Notes: generated by a model not told the origin, from the sequence alone. DNA of 6,661 nt from Armatimonadota bacterium (GCA_019348365.1 JAHWJO010000267.1:1-6661), one strand, 5' to 3'. Positions 1 through 5,574 are shown, counted from the first letter of the stretch. Numbers and translations: made by a program.

Positions 1-820
1 AGCCGGGGTCCACCACCTGGCCCGTATTATCAACGCCGGGCCAGGTCTCCTGGACCCGCAACTCCTCTTCCGGCACGAGAGTCAGGGTGGACAACGCCTG
101 CGTAAACGCCCGGCCTCTCGACCACCGCCAGACCTCTCGCCCGCCCTCCCTCACGACGAATTCGGAACGCTGCCCCGACGGGAAACGGAACTGGGCCGGC
201 GCGGTGCCCGTATTCGTGACGGTCAGGGTCATCCGCACGTCTTCGCCCGGTCGAGTGACGTTTGGGTCTGTGCTCAGTTCGACGTTCAGCGCGGCGACCT
301 TCGGGGGCGACAGCGTTGCGACCCGCTGGAACGATTCCAGTATCCAGCCGTCTTCGGTGTACTGAATGATGCCCTTGATCAAATCACCGGGCAGGAGGTA
401 GTACGCTCCCGCCAGGTTGACGTTCCTCGGGTCGGTCATGAAGATGGATCGATTCTGGCCGCGATGCAGGCGCGCTCGCACCGGGAGACGGCTCTGGTTG
501 CCCCGTCCTCTCATCACGGAGGCGCTGCCCACTTGATGCAGATCGAGAACCAGCCGCGCGTCCGGAAACTTCTCCCGCTGCACGGAAACGATCCTTCCCT
601 CGAAGGGAGTCCTGCCCAGCGCGCGGGTTTCCGGGGCGCGTACGGCTGTCGGTTGTGGGGGTCGGGCTGCCGGGCGGGCCGTTTTCGGGGCGGGAGGCCG
701 GCGGGCGGAAGGCGCGCTCCGGGATGGCGAAGCAGGAGCGGCCCCTGCCGGGATAAATAAACAGGCGGAAACCGTAAGAGAAATAAGAGTCAGAATCAGT
801 GATTGCCTAAAGCAGAACAT
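1..820 (-). CDS. Exported (possibly lipoprotein) BsuPI-domain protein, C-terminus beyond window
   Basis: The frame opens at the ATG at 820-818 and stays open for 273 codons to the left edge, so the gene continues outside the window. A strong Shine-Dalgarno (GGGGGGAGG) sits 7 nt upstream. Residues 1-28 form a signal sequence: one Arg at position 5, then a hydrophobic core. V17-S18-A19-C20 fits a lipobox, but AGA-A at 25-28 is an equally possible signal peptidase I site, so lipid anchoring is uncertain. Residues 28-72 are an Ala/Pro/Arg-rich linker. Residues 73-170 look like a compact beta-rich domain that I cannot assign (GRIVSVQRE near 75, LVLDLHQ near 90, PGDLIKGIIQY near 144). Residues 175-273 match the BsuPI family (intracellular proteinase inhibitor, Pfam BsuPI): VTNTG at 201, FPSGQRSEFVV at 213, EVWRWS at 229, AFTQAL at 238 and QETW at 257. 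Bacillus BsuPI inhibits an intracellular subtilisin. Here the domain is exported, so binding or structural roles are as likely as protease inhibition. Confidence 0.85.
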   Translation of the reverse strand, partial: MFCFRQSLILTLISLTVSACLFIPAGAAPASPSRSAPSARRPPAPKTARPAARPPQPTAVRAPETRALGRTPFEGRIVSVQREKFPDARLVLDLHQVGSASVMRGRGNQSRLPVRARLHRGQNRSIFMTDPRNVNLAGAYYLLPGDLIKGIIQYTEDGWILESFQRVATLSPPKVAALNVELSTDPNVTRPGEDVRMTLTVTNTGTAPAQFRFPSGQRSEFVVREGGREVWRWSRGRAFTQALSTLTLVPEEELRVQETWPGVDNTGQVVDPG

Positions 821-923
821 AATGTAACCTCCCCCCCATGGGTTCGCCCTGAAGCTGCCCCTCCCTTTTCCGGCTCGATACGGCAAGCGATGGCGGTATG
901 TGAGGCCGACTGACAGGGTTATT

Positions 924-952
924 CTTATCATCGGCAATTATTATTGTGTCAA
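924..952 (-). promoter_or_regulatory. Sigma-70-type promoter for the BsuPI-domain gene
   Basis: On the minus strand, a perfect -35 TTGACA (952-947) is followed 17 nt later by GATAAG (929-924), which matches four of six bases of the -10 consensus. The predicted transcript would start near 917 and carry a leader of about 96 nt before the ATG at 820. The spacing and the perfect -35 are seen directly. That it is used is inference. Confidence 0.5.
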
Positions 953-955
953 TAA
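941..955. promoter_or_regulatory. 15-bp palindrome over the -35, possible operator
   Basis: TTATTG at 941-946 and CAATAA at 950-955 are perfect inverted repeats around a 3-nt centre (TGT). The palindrome covers the whole -35 hexamer of the leftward promoter, which is where a dimeric repressor would block RNA polymerase. No regulator gene lies in the window to pair with it. Confidence 0.35.
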
Positions 956-961
956 CGGTAC

Positions 962-983
962 GAAGTCTCTCTTCAGAGACTTC
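962..983. repeat. 9-bp perfect hairpin, GAAGTCTCT/AGAGACTTC
   Basis: Arms 962-970 and 975-983 pair perfectly around a CTTC loop. There is no T-run on either side, so it is not a normal intrinsic terminator. It lies just upstream of the leftward promoter, outside the predicted transcripts, so a protein-binding site is as plausible as an RNA hairpin. Confidence 0.45.
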
Positions 984-1035
984 CCTGACTTCCGCTTTTA
1001 TCGGTCTTGAACGGAGATGATCCATAAACTGATGG

Positions 1036-1057
1036 GGAACCCGTGTAAGCGGGTTTC
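1036..1057 (+). repeat. Hairpin with a GNRA-type GTAA loop
   Basis: Bases 1036-1044 pair with 1049-1057 (AACCCG/CGGGTT core plus G-T wobbles) and leave a GTAA tetraloop when read on the plus strand. It has no T-run and lies upstream of the predicted methyltransferase promoter. It may be a remnant of a terminator or repeat. Confidence 0.35.
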
Positions 1058-1129
1058 GTGCCCTCCCAGCCGCTATTTCAATCGCCGGGGACCCGATTCG
1101 GTTTACAGTGTAGAGGCCGATCCTTTCGG

Positions 1130-1158
1130 TTGATCGGTGGACCGGACTGTGAGATAAT
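1130..1158 (+). promoter_or_regulatory. Extended -10 promoter for the methyltransferase gene
   Basis: TTGATC (1130-1135) and GATAAT (1153-1158) are separated by 17 nt, and a TGA just before the -10 gives an extended -10 (TGn) motif. The predicted start is near 1165, with a leader of about 137 nt. The -35 overlaps an inverted repeat, CCGATC (1117-1122) and GATCGG (1132-1137), which could be an operator. The motif is seen in the sequence; its use is inferred. Confidence 0.55.
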
Positions 1159-1301
1159 GTCACGATACCGGAGGGAGACCGGAGCGGGCCAAAGAGTCCC
1201 CCCTACCCCCTGGACTATCAGACGTGGTCTAACAGCGTGAGGATCTCCGGAACGGTGGAACGCCCCTGGAGCCTTCCCGGCCAGCAAAGAGAGGAATTAT
1301 C

Positions 1302-2018
1302 GTGTCGCGAACATGGGCTTACGAAGATGTGGGCGAAGAGACGCTGGAGCGCGTGGGGAAGCTTAACCGCTTCAACGCCTGGATGTTCGACGTGCTCCGT
1401 CCGCATCTCGGCAGGGAGATTCTGGAAGTGGGCTGCGGCGTCGGCAACCTGACCGAGCAGATGCTCCCCCACTGTGACCGCCTCGTCGGAATCGACATCG
1501 AGCCGCATTACATCCGGACGGTTCAGGAACGGTTCGGGGATCGTCCCGGCTTCTCCGCCCTCCTGCACGACCTCTCCTCGGAGATCCCCGCTTCGCCGCA
1601 GCCGGGCACGTTCGATACGGTGGTCTGCCTCAACGTCCTCGAACACATTGAGGATCACGTGACGACTCTCCGGAATATGAAGGCGATGCTGCGGCCCGGC
1701 GGGCGGCTGGTCCTGCTCGTCCCGGCGTACTCCTGGCTCTACGGCTCGCTGGATGAAGCCCTCCACCATTATCGCCGATACAATCCGCGCGAGCTGCGTT
1801 CCCTCCTGCGCGAATTGGATTACACCGTGGAGCGCATCACGTTCCTCAACCTGTTCGGCATCTTCGGGTGGTGGCTCAACGGGAAGATCCTCAAGCGCAC
1901 CCTCCTGCCCGAAGACCAGCTCGCCCTGTACGAGAAGCTCGTCCCGGTCTTCCGCGCAGTCGAGACGGCCACGGGGTACCGGATGGGCCAGAGCGTCATC
2001 GCCATCGCCCGCGCGTAA
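1302..2018 (+). CDS. Class I SAM-dependent methyltransferase
   Basis: The 238-residue product has a Rossmann-type methyltransferase fold of the Methyltransf_11/UbiG-like kind. Motif I, the SAM-binding glycine loop, is ILEVGCGVGNL at 40-50. Motif II is LVGIDIEPHY at 61-70, with acidic residues for the ribose. LLHDL at 87-91 is the adenine-side acidic motif. FDTVVCLNVLEHIED at 104-118 is motif IV with the usual N-LEH, and LRPGGRLVLLVP at 130-141 follows. The later section (YSWLYGS near 143, HHYRRYNPREL near 155, then hydrophobic FLNLFGIFGWWL at 181-192) resembles methyltransferases found near or fused to polyprenyl-phosphate-type family 2 glycosyltransferases. No such partner is visible here and the substrate is unknown. 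The GTG start is supported by AGAGAGG with a 7-nt spacer, and it leaves a normal N-terminal extension ahead of motif I. The gene appears monocistronic. Confidence 0.9.
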   Translation: MSRTWAYEDVGEETLERVGKLNRFNAWMFDVLRPHLGREILEVGCGVGNLTEQMLPHCDRLVGIDIEPHYIRTVQERFGDRPGFSALLHDLSSEIPASPQPGTFDTVVCLNVLEHIEDHVTTLRNMKAMLRPGGRLVLLVPAYSWLYGSLDEALHHYRRYNPRELRSLLRELDYTVERITFLNLFGIFGWWLNGKILKRTLLPEDQLALYEKLVPVFRAVETATGYRMGQSVIAIARA

Positions 2019-2204
2019 GGCCCTTCGCCCGTGTAAAAGCATCCTCATTGGCTCAATGGAAACGGCCTCTCTCCTCTGGATGTGACGAGCCAGAGGGTAG
2101 GGTTAGGCTTTCGTGGAATATCCGTATACCCTCATGGCTCATGAGCGATGAAGGAGAGCGCGTCCCCGGCCCCTGTTTACCGCTTGCGTTTCCCTGCTCA
2201 GGGG

Positions 2205-2233
2205 TTGCGCAGATCGTCCGGTTCGGGTATGAA
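2205..2233 (+). promoter_or_regulatory. Possible promoter for the Lys/Pro-rich protein gene
   Basis: TTGCGC (2205-2210) and TATGAA (2228-2233) each match four of six consensus bases and are 17 nt apart. This is the best-spaced pair I found by eye upstream of 2514. It would give a leader of about 275 nt. A nearer, weaker AT-rich site (TTTTAT at 2464-2469) has no good -35. Confidence 0.3.
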
Positions 2234-2268
2234 TAAAGAGGGATCGAGCGATACGCCCTCGGAACCGG
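2218..2268 (+). repeat. Bulged hairpin, CCGGTTC/GAACCGG closing stem
   Basis: CCGGTTC (2218-2224) pairs with GAACCGG (2262-2268). Inside it, GTAT (2227-2230) pairs with ATAC (2251-2254), leaving a loop of about 20 nt. The loop region includes ATCGAGCGAT, itself a short inverted repeat. It overlaps the promoter candidate at 2205-2233, so the two interpretations largely exclude each other. Confidence 0.35.
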
Positions 2269-2513
2269 GAAGACCTGGGCGGGGTCCCGCGCTTTCTTGC
2301 GGATGCGTTCCTCTCCCATCATCGCCGCACAGAGGGTGGGGGATCCCCAGGGAAAAATAAGACGAGGACGGTGGGAACCCGTCGCTTCGTTCTGTCCTCT
2401 AACAATTGAGCCCGGCTGTCGGCCCGCGTTAAGGGCTGATGTACGCGCTGATCTTTTCACCTGTTTTATTAAAAAACGGTCCTCGGTTTAGAAAGTGTAT
2501 CAGGAGGCGGAGT

Positions 2514-3212
2514 ATGTTGAGAACCTTCACTCTTGGGTTGCTGGCGGTGTCGCTGGCGGTGACCCCGGCCTATGCCGCGAAGAAGAGCGTCAAAAAGGCT
2601 CCCAGAGCCCAAAAGAAAGTGATCCACAAGACCGTGCTCGATTTCGAGAAAGAGGCATGGGGCGAGGTCTCTGCGAAAAAGCCCGTCAAGCAACCGGTGA
2701 AGAAGGCTCCCGTGGCGAAAAAGAAGCCCGGCGACGATCTGAAGCCCACCGTCCAGCTCAAGCCCGGCACGAAGAAGCCGCCCGTGGCGGTGAAGCCGGA
2801 AGTGAAGCCCACGGTCGAGACTTCCAAACCCGGCGAAAACGAGAAGAAACCGGAAGTCGTCGTTAAGACCTCGGATTCGGGGAAGACCCCGGAAGAGCTG
2901 GAGAAGGAAGCCCGGAAGCAGAAGGATCCTTCCAAGGCGATTGCGACCTACAACCAGATTTTGGAGCGCAATCCGAACTACGCCTACGCCGGGGATGTGT
3001 ACCGGGATATGTTCCAGCTCTCCCAGCGGAACGGCGCCGATACCCTCCAGCAGCTGACGTTCGCCGGGAAAGCGGCGCAGTCCCTCCAGCAGGGCCGCAG
3101 CCGGGGTCCGGTGGACCCGAAAGAGGTCCAGCGGCTGAACCGGGCGACCGACGATCTCATCAACAAATGGATCGAAGAGACGACCCGGCAGATCCTGAGC
3201 GAAAGGCGATAA
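2514..3212 (+). CDS. Exported Lys/Pro-rich protein with TPR-like C-terminal region
   Basis: I do not recognise a named family. The ATG at 2514 is preceded by a perfect AGGAGG (2502-2507) with a 6-nt spacer, giving 232 residues. An in-frame start 75 nt upstream is rejected because it lacks such a site and would bury the signal peptide. Residues 1-21 are a signal peptide ending in AYA. Residues 23-125 are low-complexity Lys/Pro/Val sequence with imperfect repeats (VKKAPRAQKK at 26-35 and VKKAPVAKKK at 62-71), interrupted by a non-repetitive stretch, TVLDFEKEAWGEV, at 40-52. Residues 126-172 resemble a TPR unit (KAIATYNQILERNP at 141-154), followed by charged helices to the end. The basic linker suggests contact with the cell wall or another anionic partner, with the helical end as a protein-binding module. 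This is inference. The gene ends before a strong terminator and appears monocistronic. Confidence 0.75.
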   Translation: MLRTFTLGLLAVSLAVTPAYAAKKSVKKAPRAQKKVIHKTVLDFEKEAWGEVSAKKPVKQPVKKAPVAKKKPGDDLKPTVQLKPGTKKPPVAVKPEVKPTVETSKPGENEKKPEVVVKTSDSGKTPEELEKEARKQKDPSKAIATYNQILERNPNYAYAGDVYRDMFQLSQRNGADTLQQLTFAGKAAQSLQQGRSRGPVDPKEVQRLNRATDDLINKWIEETTRQILSERR

Positions 3213-3265
3213 CGGAAACCGGCGATACTCTCCGCCTCTGAGCGGAATCCAGGTGAATGAAATTC

Positions 3266-3296
3266 AAAAAGCCCCTCCCGAGCAGAGGGGCTTTTT
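3266..3296. terminator. Bidirectional intrinsic terminator between convergent genes
   Basis: AAAAAGCCCCTC (3266-3277) pairs perfectly with GAGGGGCTTTTT (3285-3296) across a 7-nt loop. The GC-rich core of seven pairs is followed by five Ts on either strand. It lies 54 nt after the stop of the gene ending at 3212 and can also stop leftward transcription from RNase J. Confidence 0.93.
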
Positions 3297-3408
3297 GTGT
3301 TCTCTCTTTACGCTTCTGTCCCTCCCTGTACGTTCATGGGACGTGGCTTGCTCCCGCTGTGCCCACCTGAATCCCTCCATCGGTGACTATGAGAGAGGGA
3401 CTCCCAAC

Positions 3409-3501
3409 CATGTCATTCCGAACGGAGTGAGGAATCTGACATCGAGGACGAAAGACTCTCTCCCGTACGGTCAGGTCCCTCGATGACGCTCGGATGACAT
3501 G
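3409..3501. repeat. REP/MITE-like imperfect palindrome
   Basis: The 93-bp element begins CATGTCATTCCGA and ends with CTCGGATGACATG, imperfect inverted termini differing by a one-base shift. A second inner pair, CATCGAGG (3440-3447) and CCTCGATG (3478-3485), continues the hairpin. The left arm (TCATTCCGAACGGAGTGAGG, then AATCT) closely resembles the TCATTCTGAGCGAAGCGAAGAATC type of dispersed intergenic repeat known from many bacterial genomes. The family resemblance is from memory. Only this one copy is visible in the window. Confidence 0.65.
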
Positions 3502-3574
3502 AAGATGCCGATCGGGAGGATAAAAGGCGGTAGCCTGTGCATAAGTTTTGCCGGGTTGTACTAAAGAAGGGGTT

Positions 3575-3643
3575 TGAGGTGTAGACGCCAGAGAGCGACT
3601 TCGTGTCCCTGTTGCCGCAACTTGATTCGCCGGGTACACCTCA
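3575..3643. repeat. 69-bp element bounded by 9-bp perfect inverted repeats
   Basis: TGAGGTGTA (3575-3583) and TACACCTCA (3635-3643) are perfect inverted repeats enclosing 51 bases. The interior holds a small hairpin, GTTG-CCG-CAAC, and the 13-mer TCGTGTCCCTGTT (3601-3613), whose exact complement occurs in the RNase J leader. It begins 24 nt after the RNase J stop codon, so on the minus strand it would be a structured part of the RNase J trailer. It lacks a T-run and is not a terminator. Confidence 0.45.
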
Positions 3644-3666
3644 TGAATAGGCGTATTGAAGGAGCC

Positions 3667-5328
3667 CTATACTTCCTGGATGACGGGCATCACCATCGGG
3701 CGGCGGCCCGTCTTCTCGAAAAGGAACTTGCTCAGGCGGCTGCGGATCGTCTGTCGCAGGGCCAGCCAGTCCGTCTCCTCCGTCAACTCTTCCGCGACGA
3801 CGCGCTGGATGAGCAGCCGCGATTCCTCGATCAGCTCCCCCGCATCCTCCATGAAGACGAAGCCGCGCGAGACGATGTCCGGGCCCGCGATGATCTCGTT
3901 CTGGGTGCGGTCGATGGCGAAGACCGGCAGAAAGATCCCGTCCTGGGAGAGATGCTTCCGGTCCCGCAGCACCGCTTCCCCCACGTCCCCGATCCCGATG
4001 CCGTCCACCAGGACGCTGCCCCCGACGACGCGATCCACCACTTCGATCTTCTCTTTCGAGACCCGGATCACGTCGCCGATATCTGGCACGACAACGTCAT
4101 CGGCAGCGTAACCCATCGTCATCGCCATCCGCTTGAAGAGGGAAAGGTGGCGAGCTTCCCCATGTACCGGCACGATGAACCGGGGCCGGGTGAGGTTGAC
4201 CATCAACCGCAGTTCTTCCTCGTGGCCGTGGCCGGAGACGTGGACGTGCTCGCCGTAGATGACGGTCGCGCCGCGCTTGAACAGATTGTTGATATTGCGG
4301 TGGACGGCGTCCTCGTTGCCGGGGATGGGCTGAGAGGAGAGGACGAACGTGTCCCCTTCATGGATGTCGAAATGCCGGTGCTCTCCCGCTGCCATCCGGC
4401 TCAGAGCGGAAGCGGGCTCTCCCTGGCTCCCGGTTGTCAGCAATGTAATCTCTACCGGGTGGTAATTCTTCACCTGCTCGATGGGAACGAAAACGTTATC
4501 GGGAACGTCCACCACCCCCAGGTCCCGCGCCACGCGGATGTTCCGGATCATCGAGCGGCCCACGAGCGCCACCTTACGGTCGTACTTCATCCCGACGGTG
4601 ATTGCCTGCTGGAGCCGGTGGATGTTGGAGGCGAACGTCGTGAAGATGACCCGGCCCTTCGCCTCATTGAATATCGCGTCGAGCTCCACGCCGACGATCC
4701 GCTCCGAGCGGCTGTACCCTTGGCGCTCCACATTCGTACTATCACTGACCAGTGCGAGCACCCCTTCGTCTCCGGTCTCCGTGAAGAGAGCGTAATCGGA
4801 AATCATTCCATCGATGGGCGTGGGATCGAATTTGAAGTCGCCGGTCTGGACGACGGTTCCCGCCGGGCAGCGCAGGGCGATGGAGACCGCCTCGGGGATA
4901 CTGTGGGTGACGCGGATGAACTGGGCATCGAACTCGCCGAGATCCACGCCGTCGCCGGGCTCGATCTCGACCATTTTTGTGCTGGCGGCGAGGCCATGTT
5001 CTTCCAGCTTGGCCCGCACGAGCCCCAGGGTGAGTCGCGTGCCGTAGAGGGGGGCCTGCACCTGCCGCAGGATGAACGGCAGCGCGCCGATGTGGTCTTC
5101 GTGGCCGTGAGTCAGCAGGAATCCCCGCACCTTGTCTCGATGCTCGACGAGGTAGGACACGTCCGGCACGACCAGGTCCACGCCCAACTGGTGCTCTTCA
5201 GGGAACATGACGCCGCAGTCTATGACGACAATATCATCGCCGTACCGGTACGCGGTCATGTTTTTGCCGATCTCACCAACGCCGCCGAGCGGCACGATAT
5301 CTACATGGTTAACGGGGGGTCGTTCCAA
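3667..5328 (-). CDS. rnj: Ribonuclease J
   Basis: This 553-residue product is an RNase J: a metallo-beta-lactamase nuclease with a beta-CASP insert, acting in the cytoplasm as a 5'-to-3' exonuclease and endonuclease in mRNA decay and rRNA maturation. The N-terminal strand PLGGVGEIGKNM (13-24) is diagnostic. The metal-binding motif HGHEDH is at 74-79, with further ligands H142 (THSIPE), D164 (GDFKFDPTPID) and H389 (VPVHGE). The beta-CASP part includes SDSTNVERQGYSRSE (195-209), TTFASNIHRLQQ (230-241), LTTGSQGEPASALSRMA (297-313) and SGHGHEEEL (365-373). The C-terminal domain, from about 450, is complete and the length is typical. The start is TTG, chosen because AAGGAG lies 5 nt upstream and the family N-terminus follows directly. 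It lies downstream of dapA on the same strand with a 256-nt gap and its own promoter candidate. All visible active-site residues are intact. Confidence 0.96.
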   Translation of the reverse strand: MERPPVNHVDIVPLGGVGEIGKNMTAYRYGDDIVVIDCGVMFPEEHQLGVDLVVPDVSYLVEHRDKVRGFLLTHGHEDHIGALPFILRQVQAPLYGTRLTLGLVRAKLEEHGLAASTKMVEIEPGDGVDLGEFDAQFIRVTHSIPEAVSIALRCPAGTVVQTGDFKFDPTPIDGMISDYALFTETGDEGVLALVSDSTNVERQGYSRSERIVGVELDAIFNEAKGRVIFTTFASNIHRLQQAITVGMKYDRKVALVGRSMIRNIRVARDLGVVDVPDNVFVPIEQVKNYHPVEITLLTTGSQGEPASALSRMAAGEHRHFDIHEGDTFVLSSQPIPGNEDAVHRNINNLFKRGATVIYGEHVHVSGHGHEEELRLMVNLTRPRFIVPVHGEARHLSLFKRMAMTMGYAADDVVVPDIGDVIRVSKEKIEVVDRVVGGSVLVDGIGIGDVGEAVLRDRKHLSQDGIFLPVFAIDRTQNEIIAGPDIVSRGFVFMEDAGELIEESRLLIQRVVAEELTEETDWLALRQTIRSRLSKFLFEKTGRRPMVMPVIQEV

Positions 5329-5333
5329 CGATT

Positions 5334-5358
5334 CTCCTTCACGCGAACAGGGACACGA
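5334..5358 (-). promoter_or_regulatory. RNase J ribosome-binding site with adjacent 13-nt element
   Basis: On the minus strand AAGGAG (5339-5334) lies 5 nt before the TTG start. Six bases upstream of it is TCGTGTCCCTGTT (5358-5346), the exact reverse complement of the minus-strand sequence at 3613-3601 in the RNase J trailer. Pairing of the two would put a 13-bp helix beside the ribosome-binding site. The complementarity is seen; a regulatory role is inference. Confidence 0.4.
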
Positions 5359-5400
5359 GGGGTCTCATAACTGGCGGCGCCGGCAAACAGGGTGCGGCAG

Positions 5401-5447
5401 GGTACGGCAAACAACGAGAGCGGGGATTACCATGCCGCTCCTGTACC
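5401..5447 (-). repeat. Two-part hairpin in the RNase J leader
   Basis: GGTAC (5401-5405) pairs with GTACC (5443-5447), and GAGCGG (5418-5423) with CCGCTC (5435-5440), giving a nested structure with an unequal internal loop. It lies downstream of the predicted transcription start and upstream of the ribosome-binding site. Next to it, CGGCAAACA occurs twice (5381-5389 and 5405-5413, 24-nt period). Confidence 0.35.
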
Positions 5448-5450
5448 GAT

Positions 5451-5462
5451 GGACGTACGTCC
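5451..5462. promoter_or_regulatory. Perfect 12-bp palindrome GGACGTACGTCC at the RNase J start site
   Basis: The palindrome is perfect and lies directly downstream of the predicted -10, over the expected transcription start near 5457. Such a position suits an operator. It could equally be a chance GC-rich palindrome. Confidence 0.35.
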
Positions 5463-5463
5463 T

Positions 5464-5494
5464 ATTGTAATCCAAAGGGTGGAGAATCTTACAA
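5464..5494 (-). promoter_or_regulatory. Promoter candidate for RNase J
   Basis: On the minus strand TACAAT (5469-5464) matches five of six -10 bases. TTGTAA (5494-5489) matches four of six -35 bases at a long 19-nt spacer. It gives a leader of about 130 nt before the TTG. It implies RNase J can be transcribed independently of dapA. Confidence 0.4.
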
Positions 5495-5505
5495 ATTCCA
5501 TTTGT
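5491..5505. promoter_or_regulatory. 15-bp palindrome ACAAAT-TCC-ATTTGT, possible operator
   Basis: Perfect 6-bp arms surround a 3-nt centre and overlap the -35 candidate of the RNase J promoter. The AT-rich arms stand out from the GC-rich surroundings and have the layout of a dimeric regulator site. Confidence 0.35.
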
Positions 5506-5529
5506 GCAGGAGGGGAACGACTCGTAATC

Positions 5530-5550
5530 CCGCGCATGGTACCGCGCATG
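5530..5550. repeat. Direct repeat CCGCGCATG, two copies
   Basis: The 9-mer occurs at 5530-5538 and 5542-5550 with a 12-nt period, upstream of the RNase J promoter candidate. The period is close to one helical turn. Function unknown. Confidence 0.35.
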
Positions 5551-5574
5551 ATCGGCGGAAGAGGCGATAAATAT

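Larger units (their letters stand above)
821..1301. other. Divergent intergenic region, no gene seen
   Basis: These 481 bases separate the leftward BsuPI-domain gene from the rightward methyltransferase gene. They contain a promoter-like site for each and several inverted repeats, listed separately. A C-rich stretch in the methyltransferase leader (1195-1216) is flanked by AGTCC and GGACT and could form a short hairpin with a C-rich loop. A leftward frame of 118 codons crosses the region, but it runs through the promoter and hairpins and has no family signal, so I do not call it a gene. Confidence 0.7.
2019..2513. other. Intergenic region with several hairpins, no gene recognised
   Basis: No reading frame in these 495 bases shows a convincing ribosome site, composition or family match. 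Stems seen include CCTCTGG/CCAGAGG (2073-2079/2090-2096), the palindrome GCTCATGAGC (2137-2146), a bulged hairpin at 2218-2268, TGCGG/CCGCA (2298-2302/2325-2329) competing with CCTCT/AGAGG (2310-2314/2331-2335), and GGGGATCCCC (2339-2348). No clear intrinsic terminator follows the methyltransferase. The stretch may be a long leader for the downstream exported protein, a trailer, or a structured RNA. I matched it to no riboswitch, 6S, SRP or RNase P signature. Confidence 0.5.
3213..3666. other. Convergent intergenic region with terminator and two repeat elements
   Basis: The exported-protein gene and RNase J run towards each other into these 454 bases. The region holds a bidirectional terminator, a REP/MITE-like repeat and a 69-bp inverted-repeat element, listed separately. 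I see no gene. If the only strong terminator for RNase J is at 3266-3296, its mRNA would have a trailer of roughly 370-400 nt including both repeats. Confidence 0.65.

Noticed and set aside
807..1163. Minus-strand frame of 118 codons in the divergent gap
   Set aside because: It spans the predicted promoter and hairpins and overlaps the start of the well-supported BsuPI-domain gene.
1218..2048. Minus-strand open frame (276 codons) opposite the methyltransferase
   Set aside because: It covers a complete methyltransferase on the other strand and shows only antisense-type composition.
2279..2298. GCGG-GGTC-CCGC followed by GCTTTCTT as a terminator
   Set aside because: The stem is only four pairs and the tail is interrupted by C, so it is too weak to call.
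2053..2460. Minus-strand open frame of 135 codons in the 2019-2513 gap
   Set aside because: It shows no family resemblance, no clear ribosome site, and crosses several palindromes.
3522..3536. Small hairpin AGGC-TACC-GCCT followed by TTTTA on the minus strand, as an RNase J terminator
   Set aside because: The stem has only four pairs. The hairpin at 3266-3296 is far stronger and works in both directions.
3574..5370. Long plus-strand open frame (598 codons) opposite RNase J
   Set aside because: It is antisense to a fully convincing RNase J. Its His/Asp/Arg-rich product is typical of the complement of a GC-rich gene and has no family signal.
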